NCBI GenBank assembly: GCA_025964695.1
Contig: JAOPYK010000012.1
Span: 25,570-89,569, forward strand
Source: Streptosporangiaceae bacterium
GTDB taxonomy: Bacteria > Actinomycetota > Actinomycetes > Streptosporangiales > Streptosporangiaceae
Length of the DNA stretch: 64,000 nucleotides
Reading direction: 5' to 3'
The notes under the pieces were generated by a model, which worked only from the letters and a program-made list of their open reading frames with translations, was not told the origin of the DNA and made no database searches. The stretch's first letter is position 1, and each line of letters begins with the position of its first letter. Below are positions 28,412 through 37,279 of the stretch, in pieces. Position numbers and translations under genes: made by a program.

Positions 28412-31105
28412 GTGCCGAAGTTCGTATATGGCTTCACAGAGGGAAACAAGGGCCTCAAGGACCTGCTGGGTGGCAAAGGCGCCAACCTGGCCGAGATGAC
28501 CAACCTCGGCCTGCCGGTGCCTCCAGGGTTCACGATCACAACGGAGGCCTGCCGTCACTACCTTGAGCATGGGAGCGTCCCCGAAGGCCTCGAGCCGGAG
28601 ATGGACCGGCATCTGAAGGCGCTCGAAGCCCAGATGGGCAAGCGCCTGGGGCAGCCCGACGATCCGCTGCTGATCTCCGTGCGCTCCGGCGCCAAGTTCT
28701 CCATGCCGGGCATGATGGAGACGGTCCTCAACGTCGGTCTCACCGACGAGTCCGTGCTCGGGCTGGCCAAGCAGTCCGGAAACGAGCGCTTCGCCTGGGA
28801 CTCCTACCGGCGGCTCATCCAGATGTTCGGCAAGACCGTGCTGGACATCGACGGCCAGCTGTTCGAGGAGGCCATCGACCGGCTCAAGCAGGCCAAGGGC
28901 ACCGACGACGACCTGGACCTCACGGCCGCGGACTTCCAGTCGCTGGTCGAGAGCTACAAGGGCATCATCCGCGAGCACGCCGGCCGGGAGTTCCCCACCG
29001 ACCCGCGCGAGCAGATGGACCTGGCCATCAAGGCCGTGTTCGACTCGTGGAACGCGCCGCGGGCGATCCTCTACCGCAGGCAGGAACGCATTCCCACCGA
29101 CCTGGGCACGGCGGTGAACATCTGCTCCATGGTGTTCGGCAACATGGGCATGGATTCGGGCACCGGGGTCGCGTTCACCCGTGACCCGGCCTCCGGCAAC
29201 CAGGGCATCTACGGCGACTACCTGCAGAACGCCCAGGGTGAGGACGTCGTCGCGGGTATCCGCAACACCGTGCCCCTCGCCGATCTCGAAGGCATCGACA
29301 AGCCCGCCTACGACGAGCTCCTGGCGATCATGCAAAAGCTGGAGAGCCACTACCACGATCTCTGCGACATCGAGTTCACCGTCGAGCGCGGCAAACTGTG
29401 GATGCTGCAGACCCGGGTGGGCAAGCGGACCGCCGGCGCGGCGTTCCGCATCGCCGTCCAGCTCGTCGACCAGGGGCTCATCGATCTCGACGAGGCCGTC
29501 CGCCGGGTCACCGGTGACCAGCTCGCGCAGCTGATGTTCCCGCGGTTCGACGAGTCCGCGTCCGCCCGGCAGATAGCCAAGGGCATGAACGCCTCGCCTG
29601 GCGCGGCCGTGGGCAAGGTGGTGTTCACCTCCGAGGCCGCGGTGCGCGCCGTCGAGCGGGGCGACCAGGTCATCCTGGTCCGCCGGGAGACCAACCCCGA
29701 CGACCTGACCGGCATGATCGCGGCACAGGGCGTGCTGACCTCCCGGGGCGGCAAGACCTCGCACGCCGCCGTCGTCGCCCGTGGCATGGGCAAGACCTGT
29801 GTCTGCGGTGCCGAGGAACTCGACGTCGATGTCAAGGCGGGCAGGGTCACCGGCCCCGAGGGCCTGGTGATCGAGGAAGGCGACGTCATCTCCATCGACG
29901 GGACCTCCGGTGCGGTCTACCTCGGCGAGGTGCCCGTGATGAACTCCCCGGTCGTGGACTACTTCGAGGCGGGCCTGGAGCCGGCGGAGGGTGACGAGCT
30001 CGTCCGGGCGGTGCACCGCGTCATGACCCATGCCGACGGCCTGCGCCGGCTGCTCGTCCGGGCCAACGCCGACAACCCCGAGGACTCGGCCCGTGCCCGC
30101 CGGTTCGGGGCGCAGGGCATCGGGCTGTGCCGCACCGAGCACATGTTCCTGGGCGACCGCCGGCAGCTGGTCGAGAACCTCGTCCTGGCCGAGGGTCCGC
30201 AGGACCGGCAGGCAGCGCTGGACGCCCTGGCGCCCCTGCAGAGGCAGGACTTCCTCGGGATCCTCGAGGCGATGGACGGCCTGCCGGTGACCATCCGGCT
30301 GATCGACCCGCCGCTCCACGAGTTCCTCCCCGACCTGACCGAGCTGTCGGTCAAGGTGGCTCTGGCGCAGGCGACGCCGAACGGTGCTGACCTCAGGGAC
30401 ACCAAGCTGCTGGAAGCCGTCCGAAGGCTCCACGAACAGAACCCTATGCTCGGGCTGCGGGGTGTGCGCCTCGGTTTGGTGATTCCTGGTCTGTTCGCGA
30501 TGCAAGTAAGGGCGATCGCCGAGGCCGCGGCCGAGCGCAAGGGCGCGGGCGGGGATCCCCGCCCGGAGGTCATGATCCCGCTGGTCGGTGCCGTCCAGGA
30601 GCTGGAGGCGGCCAGGGAGGAGGCCGAGCGGGTGCTGGCCGAGGTCGAGGAGTCGACCGGCGTGGACGTCCCGGCTCTGATCGGCACCATGATCGAGCTG
30701 CCCCGGGCCGCGCTCACCGCCGGCCAGATCGCCGAGGCCGCCGAGTTCTTCTCCTTCGGCACCAACGACCTCACTCAGACCACCTGGGGTTTCTCCCGCG
30801 ACGACGTCGAGGCCTCGTTCTTCAGCCGCTACCTGGAGCTGGGCGTCTTCGGCGTCTCGCCGTTCGAGACGCTCGACCGGGAAGGCGTCGGCCGTCTCGT
30901 CCGGATCGCCGTCGAAGAGGGCCGCGGCACCCGGCCGGACCTCAAACTGGGCATCTGCGGAGAGCACGGCGGTGACCCGGACTCGGTGCACTTCTTCCAC
31001 GAGGTCGGGCTGGACTACGTCTCCTGCTCGCCGTTCCGGATCCCGGTCGCCCGCCTGGAAGCGGCGCGGGCGGCTCTCGAGACGGCCGGTGCCGACGGCC
31101 GGTAG
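28412..31105 (+). CDS. ppdK: Pyruvate, phosphate dikinase
   Basis: PPDK interconverts pyruvate, ATP and phosphate with PEP, AMP and diphosphate. The 897-residue protein has the ATP-grasp N-domain (FTEGNKGLKDLLGGKGANLAEM and SGAKFSMPGMMETVLN). The swivelling phosphohistidine domain is GGKTSHAAVVARGMGKT, with catalytic H451 and the regulatory-type Thr449. The C-terminal PEP barrel has GIGLCRTEHMF and LGICGEHGGDP. I chose GTG 28412 with AGGAG six bases upstream. No PDRP regulatory kinase gene is adjacent. It probably serves gluconeogenic PEP formation. Confidence 0.97.
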   Translation: MPKFVYGFTEGNKGLKDLLGGKGANLAEMTNLGLPVPPGFTITTEACRHYLEHGSVPEGLEPEMDRHLKALEAQMGKRLGQPDDPLLISVRSGAKFSMPGMMETVLNVGLTDESVLGLAKQSGNERFAWDSYRRLIQMFGKTVLDIDGQLFEEAIDRLKQAKGTDDDLDLTAADFQSLVESYKGIIREHAGREFPTDPREQMDLAIKAVFDSWNAPRAILYRRQERIPTDLGTAVNICSMVFGNMGMDSGTGVAFTRDPASGNQGIYGDYLQNAQGEDVVAGIRNTVPLADLEGIDKPAYDELLAIMQKLESHYHDLCDIEFTVERGKLWMLQTRVGKRTAGAAFRIAVQLVDQGLIDLDEAVRRVTGDQLAQLMFPRFDESASARQIAKGMNASPGAAVGKVVFTSEAAVRAVERGDQVILVRRETNPDDLTGMIAAQGVLTSRGGKTSHAAVVARGMGKTCVCGAEELDVDVKAGRVTGPEGLVIEEGDVISIDGTSGAVYLGEVPVMNSPVVDYFEAGLEPAEGDELVRAVHRVMTHADGLRRLLVRANADNPEDSARARRFGAQGIGLCRTEHMFLGDRRQLVENLVLAEGPQDRQAALDALAPLQRQDFLGILEAMDGLPVTIRLIDPPLHEFLPDLTELSVKVALAQATPNGADLRDTKLLEAVRRLHEQNPMLGLRGVRLGLVIPGLFAMQVRAIAEAAAERKGAGGDPRPEVMIPLVGAVQELEAAREEAERVLAEVEESTGVDVPALIGTMIELPRAALTAGQIAEAAEFFSFGTNDLTQTTWGFSRDDVEASFFSRYLELGVFGVSPFETLDREGVGRLVRIAVEEGRGTRPDLKLGICGEHGGDPDSVHFFHEVGLDYVSCSPFRIPVARLEAARAALETAGADGR

Positions 31106-31121
31106 GCGAGGTGCGCGAGTA

Positions 31122-31153
31122 ACAGAGCGGGCGTCCTGGGACGTCCGCTCTGT
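31122..31153 (+). terminator. Terminator after ppdK
   Basis: ACAGAGCGG (31122-31130) pairs with CCGCTCTGT (31145-31153), and an inner CGTCC/GGACG extends the stem, 16 bases after the stop codon. Confidence 0.85.
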
Positions 31154-31210
31154 CGGTCTGCTTCGCGACCAATGGCCATAAGCGTGAACCTTCTCCACTC
31201 CCGGCGCCGT

Positions 31211-31225
31211 CTCACGTAACGTGAG
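31211..31225. promoter_or_regulatory. Perfect 7-1-7 palindrome CTCACGTAACGTGAG
   Basis: This operator-like palindrome lies in the 282-base stretch 31154-31435 without a gene. Two further palindromes follow: TCTCCGCGGAGA (31233-31244) and a 7-1-7 repeat GCCGTCG/CGACGGC (31260-31274). I cannot match it to a known regulator. Nothing else is recognisable in the stretch. Confidence 0.4.
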
Positions 31226-31435
31226 TAGCGCCTCTCCGCGGAGAAGGGCAGAGCGTTCCGCCGTCGCCGACGGCAGTTTCTCCTTCATCGCTGAGCGCGT
31301 TCCTCCAGACATCGATTCCGGGAGGCCCCGTCCTACCTCAGCTCGGCAGGCGTCCGATCTCTCCGCCGGTCCGGTGGTGAGGCCACTCAGCACGCCGCCC
31401 CACCCGGATCATCGATCACTTATCGTAATGTGAGC

Positions 31436-31513
31436 ATGTCAAAGAGTGAGAGAGGAGGAAGGGGTCACCTCCCTCGCCTGTCGTCGAGGGTCTCCGCCCC
31501 AGACGCCGAATGA
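31436..31513 (+). CDS. Possible 25-residue upstream peptide coupled to the YdcF-like gene
   Basis: ATG 31436 opens a 25-codon frame starting MSKSERGGRGHLPRLSSRVS that ends in an ATGA overlap with the next gene. That gene has no ribosome binding site of its own, which is the main argument that this frame is translated. TATCGT (31421-31426) lies nine bases before the ATG and may be a -10 element for a nearly leaderless message. It could instead be chance. Confidence 0.35.
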   Translation: MSKSERGGRGHLPRLSSRVSAPDAE

Positions 31514-32241
31514 CCGTGGAAGTGGAATTGCCTGAGTCCGTTTCGCCGGATGAGCCGGCCACGCTTGATGAGCCGGCCGTGCCGGTGCCGCCCGTACGCC
31601 GTGCCGCACCGCGTCGCCGCGGGCCGCGGCGGTGGTGGGTGTGGACCGTCCGGACGGTCCTGTGCCTGATCGCCGTCGTGCTGCTCACCCCGCTCGCGCT
31701 GGGCGCCCGGGTCTGGTACCAGGCCCGTCAGGACGAGCACCCGCGCTCCGACGCGATCATCGTGCTCGGGGCCGCGCAGTACAACGGCGTACCGTCGCCG
31801 ACGCTCAAGGCACGGCTCCAGCACGCCCTCGACCTCTACCGGGACAAGGTCGCCCCGGCCATCGTCACCGTGGGCAGCAAGCAGCCCGGCGACAGGTTCA
31901 CCGAGGCCGCGGCCGGGCGGAACTGGCTGGTCGACAAGGGCGGGGTGCCCTCGGCCAAGGTCGTCTCGGTCCCCGAGGGCAAGGACACGCTGCAGTCGAT
32001 GGAGGCCATCGGCAGGGTCTACCGGAGGCTCGGCTGGCACTCGGGCGTCATCGTCACCGATCCCTGGCACAGCCTGCGTTCCAAGACCATGGCGGGCGAC
32101 AACGGCATCAAGGCGGCCGCCTCCCCGACCCACAGCGGTCCCAGCGTCCAGACCCGCGACACCCAGTTCCACTACATCGTCCGGGAGACCGGGGGGCTGC
32201 TGTGGTACGGCACCCTCGGCCGGATCTACGGCGAGCAGTGA
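31510..32241 (+). CDS. YdcF/SanA-like DUF218 membrane protein
   Basis: A 243-residue protein with an Arg-rich N-terminus, one membrane segment (about 50-70) and an extracytoplasmic DUF218 domain. The domain has [40 protein letters not shown] loops and [13 protein letters not shown], and ends with [14 protein letters not shown]. Relatives (SanA, ElyC, YdcF) affect envelope integrity and vancomycin sensitivity, but their chemistry is unresolved. The gene precedes dgt and may share its transcript. Confidence 0.85.
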   Translation: MTVEVELPESVSPDEPATLDEPAVPVPPVRRAAPRRRGPRRWWVWTVRTVLCLIAVVLLTPLALGARVWYQARQDEHPRSDAIIVLGAAQYNGVPSPTLKARLQHALDLYRDKVAPAIVTVGSKQPGDRFTEAAAGRNWLVDKGGVPSAKVVSVPEGKDTLQSMEAIGRVYRRLGWHSGVIVTDPWHSLRSKTMAGDNGIKAAASPTHSGPSVQTRDTQFHYIVRETGGLLWYGTLGRIYGEQ

Positions 32242-32323
32242 CCCGGCACCGCCCGCGTCCAGGACCTGCGGCGACATCCGTTTATCACCGGATCGTCACT
32301 TTTGCCTTCTATGCTCGGTTGAG

Positions 32324-33601
32324 ATGAAGGGATATTCGCAGCACGACCGCGAGCGCTGGGCGCCGGAGTCTGCCAAACGACGTGACCGCACCGCCTTCGA
32401 ACGCGACCGGGCCAGGGTGCTGCACAGCTCCGCGCTGCGCAGGCTGGCGGCCAAGACCCAGGTGGCCGACCCCGGCGCGGACGACTTCCTGCGGACCCGG
32501 CTGACCCACTCGCTGGAGTGCGGGCAGATCGGCCGTGAGCTGGGCAAGTCGCTCGGTTGTGACCCGGATCTGGTCGAGACCGCGTGCCTGGCCCACGACA
32601 TCGGGCATCCGCCGTTCGGGCACAACGGCGAGGCGGCGCTGGACATCATCGCCGAGGGCTGCGGCGGCTTCGAGGGCAACGCGCAGAGCCTGCGCATCCT
32701 GACCCGGCTGGAGCCCAAGTCCTTCGCTCCCGACGGCCGCAGCGTCGGCCTCAACCTGACCCGCGCCACGCTGGACGCGGCGTTGAAGTACCCCTGGCCG
32801 CGATCGGCCGCGGGCACCGGCAAGTTCGGCGTCTACGCGGACGACGCCCCGGCCGCCGCCTGGATCCGCGAGGGCGTGACGGGCCTGCGCCAGTCGTTCG
32901 AGGCGCAGGTCATGGACTGGTCCGACGACATCGCCTACTCGGTCCACGATCTGGAGGACGCCCTGGTCTCCGGGCCGGTGCGCCTGGAGCAGCTCGCCGA
33001 CCCGGTGGAGCGGCGGGCGGTCTGCGAGACGGCGGCCGGCATGTACGGCGCCTCCCTCGACGGCTCGCAGGGCGACGCCGACATCGCGGAGCTGGAAGAG
33101 CGCTTCGCCGCGCTCCTGGCGCAGCCGTACTGGCCCAGGAGATATGACGGCACGCCGCGGACGCTCGCCGCGCTCAAGCACCTCACCAGCTGGCTGATCG
33201 GCCGGTTCTGCCTGGCCGCCGAGGAGGCCACCCGGGCCGCCTACGGTCCCGGTCCGCTGACCAGGCACGGCGCCGACCTGATCATCCCGCGGGCCACCCG
33301 GCTGGAATGCTCGGTGCTCAAGGCCGTCACCGCGCACTACGTCTGGATCAGTCACGAGGTCACCCGCGCCCGGCAGCGGGAACTGCTCGTGGAGCTGGGC
33401 GAGCTGCTGGTCAAGGGCGCACCCGACACCCTGGAGCCGATCTTCCACGCGGCCTACGCCGCCGCCGCCGACGAGCCCGCGCGGCTGCGGGTGGTGGTCG
33501 ACCAGATCGCGTCGCTCACCGACACCTCCGCCCTCGCGCGGCACCGTGCCCTGACCTCCCGCGCACCGGCCTCCGCGCCCCGCCCCGGCACCGCTCAGTG
33601 A
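32324..33601 (+). CDS. dgt: Deoxyguanosinetriphosphate triphosphohydrolase-like protein
   Basis: An HD-domain dNTP triphosphohydrolase of 425 residues that splits dNTPs to nucleoside and triphosphate. The metal site is visible as H in [15 protein letters not shown], the HD pair in [16 protein letters not shown] and the distal Asp in [15 protein letters not shown]. The leading [12 protein letters not shown] is typical of actinomycete Dgt. There is no clear ribosome binding site before ATG 32324. TATGCT at 32310-32315 would allow a leaderless or near-leaderless start. In Mycobacterium dgt is followed directly by dnaG; here 22 kb intervene. Confidence 0.93.
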   Translation: MKGYSQHDRERWAPESAKRRDRTAFERDRARVLHSSALRRLAAKTQVADPGADDFLRTRLTHSLECGQIGRELGKSLGCDPDLVETACLAHDIGHPPFGHNGEAALDIIAEGCGGFEGNAQSLRILTRLEPKSFAPDGRSVGLNLTRATLDAALKYPWPRSAAGTGKFGVYADDAPAAAWIREGVTGLRQSFEAQVMDWSDDIAYSVHDLEDALVSGPVRLEQLADPVERRAVCETAAGMYGASLDGSQGDADIAELEERFAALLAQPYWPRRYDGTPRTLAALKHLTSWLIGRFCLAAEEATRAAYGPGPLTRHGADLIIPRATRLECSVLKAVTAHYVWISHEVTRARQRELLVELGELLVKGAPDTLEPIFHAAYAAAADEPARLRVVVDQIASLTDTSALARHRALTSRAPASAPRPGTAQ

Positions 33602-33726
33602 CCTCGGCCTCGCCGGCGCCCTGCCCCTCCGGCGTCGCCGGGTGACAAGAGGTGGTCTCTTGCCCCGCGGGTAGTCTGGCTGTCAGGTTGGGAGGACCGG
33701 GTGACGCGGCGCACAGGGAGGTCCGT

Positions 33727-34959
33727 ATGTCCAACGAGGAGACCCATGTCATCGTCGGCGCGAGTCTGGCCGGGGCGAAGGCGGCCGAGACGTTGCGCAC
33801 GGAGGGTTTCGACGGCCGCGTCGTCCTGATCGGTGCCGAGCCCGAACGCCCCTACGAACGACCGCCGCTGACCAAGGGCTACCTGCTCGGCCGCGAACCC
33901 GCGGAGAAGGCCTACGTCCACGACGAGTCCTGGTACGACCAGCACAAGGTCGAGCTGCGGCTGGGCGTGACGGTGACCGGCATCGATCGCTCCGCCCGCG
34001 AGGTACGGCTCGCCACGGGAGGCCCGCTGCGCTATGACAGATTGCTGCTGACGACGGGAGCGTCGCCGCGCAGGCTCGAGGTGCCCGGAGCCGAACTGGA
34101 CGGCGTGCACTACGTCCGCACCCTCCAGGACTCGTCCGCGCTGCGCGACGCGCTCTCGCCGGGGGACCGGCGGGTCGTGGTCGTCGGCGCCGGCTGGATC
34201 GGGCTGGAGACCGCCGCGGCGGCCCGCGAGTACGGCAACACGGTCGTGATCATCGGGCCCGAGGCCACGCCGCTGTCCCGGTCGCTGGGCCCCGAGCTCG
34301 GTGAGGTCTTCGCCGGACTGCACCGGCGGCACGGCGTGGAGCTCAGGCTGGGCGAAGGCGCCACGGAGCTCCGCGGCGCCGGGAGCGGGGTGTCGGCGGT
34401 GCTGACCACCGCGGGTCAGGAGGTACCCGCCGACGTGGTCGTCGTGGGCGTCGGGGCCCGGCCCAACACCGGGCTCGCGGGGAGCGCCGGGCTCAAGGTC
34501 GACAACGGCATCGTCGTGGACGCCTCACTGCGCACCTCCGACCCGCACATCTACGCCGCCGGTGACGTCGCCAACTACTACCATCCGCTGTTCGGCCGGC
34601 ATCTTCGGGTCGAGCACTGGGCCAACGCCCTCAACGGCGGGCCGGCGGCCGCACGCGCGATGCTCGGACACGACATCGGGTACGACCGCGTGCCGTTCTT
34701 CTTCACCGATCAGTACGAGCTCGGCATGGAGTTCTCCGGCCTGGTGGTGCCGGGTGAATACGACGAGGTCATCTACCGGGGAGACGTCGAGGCGCTGGAG
34801 TTCATCGCGTTCTGGCTGTCCGAGGGCAGGGTCGTCGCCGGGATGAACGTCAACATCTGGGACGTCGCGCCCGACGTCCAGGCGCTGATCCGCTCGGGCA
34901 AGCCGGTCGACCAGGACCGGCTCTCCGACCCGGGCATCCCGCTGACCGATCTCCTCTGA
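33727..34959 (+). CDS. FAD-dependent ferredoxin/rubredoxin reductase-type oxidoreductase
   Basis: A 410-residue two-dinucleotide-fold flavoprotein. The FAD motif is VIVGASLAGAKAAETLR, then ERPYERPPLTKGYL. The NAD(P) motif is VVVVGAGWIGLETAA, and the second FAD motif is IYAAGDVANYY. The C-terminal reductase_C domain includes FFFTDQYELGMEFSGL. Members reduce ferredoxins or rubredoxins for P450s and Rieske oxygenases. GGGAGG precedes ATG 33727. It could serve the Rieske oxygenase at 42902, which has no local reductase, but that is inference. Confidence 0.9.
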   Translation: MSNEETHVIVGASLAGAKAAETLRTEGFDGRVVLIGAEPERPYERPPLTKGYLLGREPAEKAYVHDESWYDQHKVELRLGVTVTGIDRSAREVRLATGGPLRYDRLLLTTGASPRRLEVPGAELDGVHYVRTLQDSSALRDALSPGDRRVVVVGAGWIGLETAAAAREYGNTVVIIGPEATPLSRSLGPELGEVFAGLHRRHGVELRLGEGATELRGAGSGVSAVLTTAGQEVPADVVVVGVGARPNTGLAGSAGLKVDNGIVVDASLRTSDPHIYAAGDVANYYHPLFGRHLRVEHWANALNGGPAAARAMLGHDIGYDRVPFFFTDQYELGMEFSGLVVPGEYDEVIYRGDVEALEFIAFWLSEGRVVAGMNVNIWDVAPDVQALIRSGKPVDQDRLSDPGIPLTDLL

Positions 34960-35086
34960 GCTCCTGCGGCCACTGCGATCCGCCTGCGCGGTAAGGAAAC
35001 GTCACAACGTCAACATGGTCACGTCGGGCTATCGACTTTGCCGGACATGACGGGCGATTTATGCAGGTAGGGTATGGTCTGGTCGG

Positions 35087-35539
35087 ATGAGCGTCGTTGA
35101 CCAGGCGGGTTCCGCCCCCGCCACCTCCCCGTACCGCCGTTTCGTTCGCGAACTGGTCACTTTCGGCATGGTCGGCACCCTCGGCACGCTGATCACTTTC
35201 GTCGGGGCCAACCTGATGCGGAACTGGGTGGGGGACGGCCCGCTGATCGGCGTGGTGCTGCCGACGATGACCGCGACCCTGGTCTCCTATCTGCTGAACC
35301 GGCGCTGGACCTTCAAGGACAGCGGCAGCGACGGCTCCCACCGCGAGATGGCGGTCTTCTTCGCGCTGAACGGTGTCGGCCTGGTCATCCAGACACTGTG
35401 CATGGGCTTCCGGACCTACTCGCTGCATCTGAACGGCGCGCTCTCGTACAACGTGGCCATGGCGGCGGGTACCCTGCTCGGCGCCGGGTTCCGGTACTGG
35501 TCGTACCGAAAGTGGATCTTCATCCCCGCGAGCGTGTGA
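35087..35539 (+). CDS. GtrA-family membrane protein
   Basis: A 150-residue protein with four membrane segments (about 22-42, 50-75, 88-110 and 115-140). The GtrA pattern FGMVGTLGTLITFVG and SYLLNRRWTFKD is present, and the C-terminus FRYWSYRKWIF is typical. Relatives are thought to flip polyprenyl-linked sugars across the membrane. No glycosyltransferase is adjacent. TATGGT at 35073-35078 would start the mRNA close to the ATG. Confidence 0.88.
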   Translation: MSVVDQAGSAPATSPYRRFVRELVTFGMVGTLGTLITFVGANLMRNWVGDGPLIGVVLPTMTATLVSYLLNRRWTFKDSGSDGSHREMAVFFALNGVGLVIQTLCMGFRTYSLHLNGALSYNVAMAAGTLLGAGFRYWSYRKWIFIPASV

Positions 35540-35658
35540 CCGGCGGGTGCGACGCGGCGTCGGCGCGGATATCACGACATTTCGGGCTTGATCCGTGATC
35601 GGAGCTGCCACACTCAGGGGATCGGCTCGAGTGAGAAGTTCTACATCGAGTCCAAGCC

Positions 35659-35678
35659 GGAGGAGGGGGACCTCCTCC
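35659..35678. terminator. Hairpin between convergent gtrA-like and ATPase genes
   Basis: GGAGGAGG (35659-35666) pairs perfectly with CCTCCTCC (35671-35678) around a GGGA tetraloop. The position between two convergent genes suits a bidirectional terminator. Confidence 0.6.
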
Positions 35679-35712
35679 AGGTGAAGTACGAGCAGTGCCT
35701 GGACGACTCGCC

Positions 35713-36969
35713 TCAGCGGTGGACCGGATCGACGCGGCGGCCGTCCTGGTCGAAGATGAGGATCCGGTCCAGGTCAACCGCCAGATGGACGGTCTCGCCC
35801 CGGTTCAGGCCCCTCCCGGAGCCGGCCCGGAACACCAGGTCGGAGCGGCGATGGTGGCCGTGGGCCTGGCCGGACGGCGCGGGCGTCTCGGGCGGCCGCT
35901 GCCGCCCCCACCAGGTGGTGGTTCGCCGGGGCGGAGGCCCGGGCGGCCGTGGCGGTGCCCCGGCCGACTCGGCGTCGACCGACGGAATGCCCGCCTCGGC
36001 GTGGGCCAGCCATTCGTGCCCGTGGAACTCCAAGGCGCGCAACCGCCCGGACAGCAGCGGGCCCGGGTCGTCGGCGGTGCTCAGCCTGAGGGAGTCCGGA
36101 CGGATGCCGATGATCAGCGGCTTGCCGTGACAGCCCATCAGCGAGGGGGCCCGGCGGTCGGTCCACGGCACGCACAACCGCTGGGGCCCGAGGTGCAGCA
36201 GGAGTCCTTCGCCCTGGATGGCCTGCCCGGTCGCCTGCAGCAGGTTGATCTGCGGTGAGCTGAGAAAGGCGGCGACGAACGTGGTAGCCGGGTCGTCGTA
36301 CAGCTGCTGGGGGGTACCGACGTCCTGCAGCACGCCCTGATCCATGATCGCGATGCGGTCGGCGAGCGTCAGCGCCTCGACCTGGTCGTGCGTGACATAG
36401 ACCGTCGTCACCCCGAGAGCGCGGACCAGTGAGCCGATCTCCATCCGCAGTTCGGCGCGCAGGGCGGCGTCGAGGCTGGACAGCGGCTCGTCCATCAGGA
36501 ACAGGGTGGGCTCGCGCACCATCGCCCGGCCCATCGCCACCCGCTGCCGCTGACCGCCCGACAGTGTCGCCGGCCGGCGGTCGAGCATCGAGTCGATGCC
36601 CAGCGCGCGGGCCATCTCCACCACCCGCTCCCGGGTCGCCGCCGCGTCGCCGCCCTTGAGCATTTCCAGCGGAAACGACAGATTGCCACGGACGCTCAGA
36701 TGGGGGTAGAGGGCGCCGTTCTGGAAGATCATGGCGATGTTGCGTTCTTTGGGAGCGAGCTCGTTCGCATGGATGTCGTCGAGCCACAGGTCGCCCTGAG
36801 TGATCTCCTCGAGACCGGCGATCATCCGCAGGACAGTGGACTTACCACAACCGGAGGGGCCGAGCAGCACGAACAGCTCGCCGTCGTCGACCCGCAGCCG
36901 GAGCCGATCCACGGCATGATGCCCACCGGGATAGACCTTGCTCACACCGTCAAGGAGTAGTTGAGTCAC
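35713..36969 (-). CDS. Solo ABC transporter ATP-binding protein, MalK/UgpC type
   Basis: A 418-residue ATPase with Walker A GPSGCGKS, Q-loop MIFQNGALYPHLSV, signature LSGGQRQRVAMGRAM, Walker B LFLMDEPLSSLD and a switch His in VYVTHDQVEAL. The C-terminal regulatory OB/TOBE region (from about 240) has IGIRPDSLRL and carries an unusual Pro/Arg-rich insert (PPRPPGPPPRR). No permease or binding protein is nearby, so it probably serves several sugar importers encoded elsewhere, as the MsiK multitask ATPase of Streptomyces does. GTG 36969 is the likely start; the frame stays open upstream across repeats. Confidence 0.88.
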   Translation of the reverse strand: MTQLLLDGVSKVYPGGHHAVDRLRLRVDDGELFVLLGPSGCGKSTVLRMIAGLEEITQGDLWLDDIHANELAPKERNIAMIFQNGALYPHLSVRGNLSFPLEMLKGGDAAATRERVVEMARALGIDSMLDRRPATLSGGQRQRVAMGRAMVREPTLFLMDEPLSSLDAALRAELRMEIGSLVRALGVTTVYVTHDQVEALTLADRIAIMDQGVLQDVGTPQQLYDDPATTFVAAFLSSPQINLLQATGQAIQGEGLLLHLGPQRLCVPWTDRRAPSLMGCHGKPLIIGIRPDSLRLSTADDPGPLLSGRLRALEFHGHEWLAHAEAGIPSVDAESAGAPPRPPGPPPRRTTTWWGRQRPPETPAPSGQAHGHHRRSDLVFRAGSGRGLNRGETVHLAVDLDRILIFDQDGRRVDPVHR

Positions 36970-37065
36970 AGAACCCGCCTCTCGCACCCCCGAGCCTGCG
37001 ATTACATCGTTGTTAGCGGTGTGATGTCCAGACCTTGCCGCCGCGTGAGGCCCACACCTTTCCCC

Positions 37066-37131
37066 GGTCCTTCGCCAGTCCTTCGCCGGTCCTTCGCCGG
37101 TCCTTCGCCGTTCGTTCGCCGTTCGTTCGCC
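37066..37131. repeat. 11-bp tandem repeat, six copies (GGTCCTTCGCC/GTTCGTTCGCC)
   Basis: Six head-to-tail 11-base units occur in the 310-base gap 36970-37279 between the ATPase and kinase genes. Four are close to GGTCCTTCGCC and two are GTTCGTTCGCC. The unit length equals about one helical turn. A second 11-bp array lies at 55633-55687. The rest of the gap holds the 25-bp duplication and no gene I can see. Confidence 0.9.
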
Positions 37132-37153
37132 GATCCGCCGACGGCAGGTCGGC

Positions 37154-37203
37154 CTGGACCGGATCGGCCGCCCGGACGCTGGACCGGATCGGCCGCCCGG
37201 ACG
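37154..37203. repeat. 25-bp direct tandem duplication
   Basis: Positions 37154-37178 and 37179-37203 are identical and begin CTGGACCGGATCGG. The duplication follows the 11-bp array and lies upstream of the kinase gene. Confidence 0.92.
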
Positions 37204-37279
37204 AATGCCTCGTTTGCGCCGATGGTCAGGTTCGGTCACACTCCAGATGGCCTGGTGACGTCTATTTTGTGGTGCGGTT

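Noticed and set aside
28109..31393. Very long open frame antisense to ppdK
   Set aside because: It mirrors the codon periodicity of ppdK, has no recognisable domain and lacks a ribosome site; a common artefact opposite high-GC genes.
37066..37203. CRISPR-like repeat array
   Set aside because: Units are 11 and 25 bases with no spacers between them and no cas genes in the window.
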